64,000 nt of DNA from Gymnogyps californianus (lineage: Eukaryota > Chordata > Aves > Accipitriformes > Cathartidae). The notes beneath the pieces were generated by a model. That model saw nothing but the letters and a program-made list of their open reading frames with translations. It did no database searches and was not told the DNA's origin. Positions 62,743-64,000 of the stretch are shown here, in pieces; positions within the stretch are counted from its first letter, which is position 1; the number at the start of each line of letters is the position of its first letter. The position numbers and the translations under genes were made by a program. The DNA is taken from positions 4,527,001-4,591,000 of the forward strand of contig NC_059483.1 of NCBI RefSeq assembly GCF_018139145.2, in the 5' to 3' direction.

Positions 62743-64000
62743 GTGAATCTTTATTGGCCTCCCAAAATAGCCTAAGGTTTTGTGAAACAAGCAGCAAACA
62801 AAAAATACTGTTGTCCAGTTTTTAAAAGATTTTTCCACTGATGATAAAAGTAGAAATCATCACTATTTCTTTTTAAAAAACATGCTTTTACTGCACTCAT
62901 AGCAAAACTCAGGCCAGTGCATGACCTCAAGGGTTATCCTGTTTCACAAAATCTGAATGTTGCTTGCAACTTTCATTAAACCTACTCACAGCCTTTCCAG
63001 GATAAATGTTATTTTTGCTTTGGCTGTTTAGTTGCATCCAGTGGAGCACCGGCAGCCTCTAGCCCCTCTACCAACAGGCGACTCTCTAGCTCACCTACAA
63101 GCCAGAATCCCTCCATACCTGGAGATACAGCCTTGTAAAGTGTTTTTTTGTGAAGAAAGAAGCAAAAGCCAGCAATGCTGCCGCTGTGAAATTCGTACAG
63201 AGCAAGCACATTAGGCAGTCCTGCAGCATTGGCAGCTTTTTTGCTCGACCGACTTGGTCTTCGGAACAAATTGCACAGGGCAAAACCTGATCCAAAGCCT
63301 TCCTACCACTCGAGTCCAGCAAGGCTTCACACCAATTGAAGAAGACTCCCACATCATACGGCTGGGACTCCAAGTTGGCTCCAGAATAGGCTGGCACAAA
63401 CTGCCAGTATGTACTTGAGACAGAAAAGCCACAGGCAGGCCAAAGACTCTGTGGTTATGCGGATCCAGCCAGTCCAACTCCCTGTGCAAGCTGCATACCG
63501 CTCCTGTGACTAATGGTCTGGAGCTGGGGCAGAAGAGGAGGGCTACAGGGTCAGTATTTCCTTCAGGATTTCTCTAACACCTCTGCAAAAGAACATGTTT
63601 GTACATCAGTTAGGTAGGATAAATTTCTCACAGCAGTAAGATTTGCCCTATTTCAGGCAAACGTAAAGTTTCTAACACCTAAGACAGACAGAAAGAAGCC
63701 ACTCTGATTATGCTTTTCACTTCTGTATAAACATTTCATTTTGAAAACCTCTTCATATCATTTCGAGCACATTTTTAATGGATTCAGAAAAATTCCCCCT
63801 CCCCTAAAGGCAGAGCAGAAAGCAGAATACATTTTTGCAAGCCACAACACAAAGTTTAATGACATTCCAAGCTTGATGCACTTCTAGGAGTGATGATGTG
63901 GCAACAACAGCCCTGCAACAATTGGAAGTGATGTGAAGAAATGTAACTGCTCTCTAAGCAAAACCCCTTTGATCCATTTCCCCTTGGACAGAAGCGTGAT

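Larger units (their letters stand above)
61681..64000. other. unique non-coding DNA
   Basis: No supported gene. Several overlapping frames in both strands at 63009-63489 cover one GC-richer stretch and match nothing I recognise. The CRE at 62735 and the signal-peptide-like frame at 62082 are listed separately. Confidence 0.6.

Noticed and set aside
1..64000. CRISPR arrays, prokaryotic operons or defence systems
   Set aside because: There are no spaced direct repeats, and no dense long frames or ribosome-binding-site-spaced genes. Repeat content and sparse coding mark vertebrate DNA.

Overview
This window looks like non-coding nuclear DNA from a bird. The evidence is the class of repeats present. 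There is a solitary retroviral LTR of a type widespread in avian genomes (687-1215). There is the reverse complement of the 3' end of a CR1 LINE (about 21203-21252), and a much older, decayed CR1 3' segment (about 20255-20705). A few weak SINE (MIR-like) remnants are also visible. Recognisable repeats are sparse, as expected for a bird. I cannot name the species, chromosome or nearest gene. A non-galliform bird is my guess from the LTR type, held loosely.

I found no protein-coding gene, exon, tRNA, rRNA or CRISPR that I can defend. All open frames are short (173 codons at most), and their lengths fit chance in a 64 kb vertebrate sequence. The longest one lies largely over a C/A-only low-complexity tract. 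The window is best read as intergenic DNA or part of a very large intron.

Layout. 1-686: plain unique sequence. 687-1215: solo LTR. 1216-7480: unique AT-rich DNA with a perfect CRE site and a GC hairpin. 7490-7965: MIR-like remnants. 7966-20250: mostly unique, with a GC-richer patch at 11311-11685 and a possible conserved element at about 19480-19870. 20255-21280: two CR1 remnants, the second ending in a 12-bp inverted repeat. 21281-34400: unique DNA with a C/A-only tract, a cluster of short hairpins, a 24-bp perfect palindrome and a G-quadruplex motif. 34440-34990: GC- and CpG-richer patch. 34990-44500: unique DNA with a second 24-bp perfect palindrome, a (TA)n(CA)n tract and a Z-DNA-type alternating tract. 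44500-59680: unique DNA with a homeodomain-site-rich segment near 49880 and possible CR1 scraps near 55815-56035. 59681-59760: exact 40-bp tandem duplication. 59761-64000: unique DNA with a purine-to-pyrimidine strand switch and a second CRE.

No set of genes here forms a pathway or system. The features most worth following up are the two 24-bp perfect palindromes, the foldback at the CR1 edge, the exact tandem duplication, the Z-DNA and G-quadruplex tracts, and several segments that read like regulatory conserved non-coding elements. All identifications are from pattern recognition alone, with no alignment or database search.
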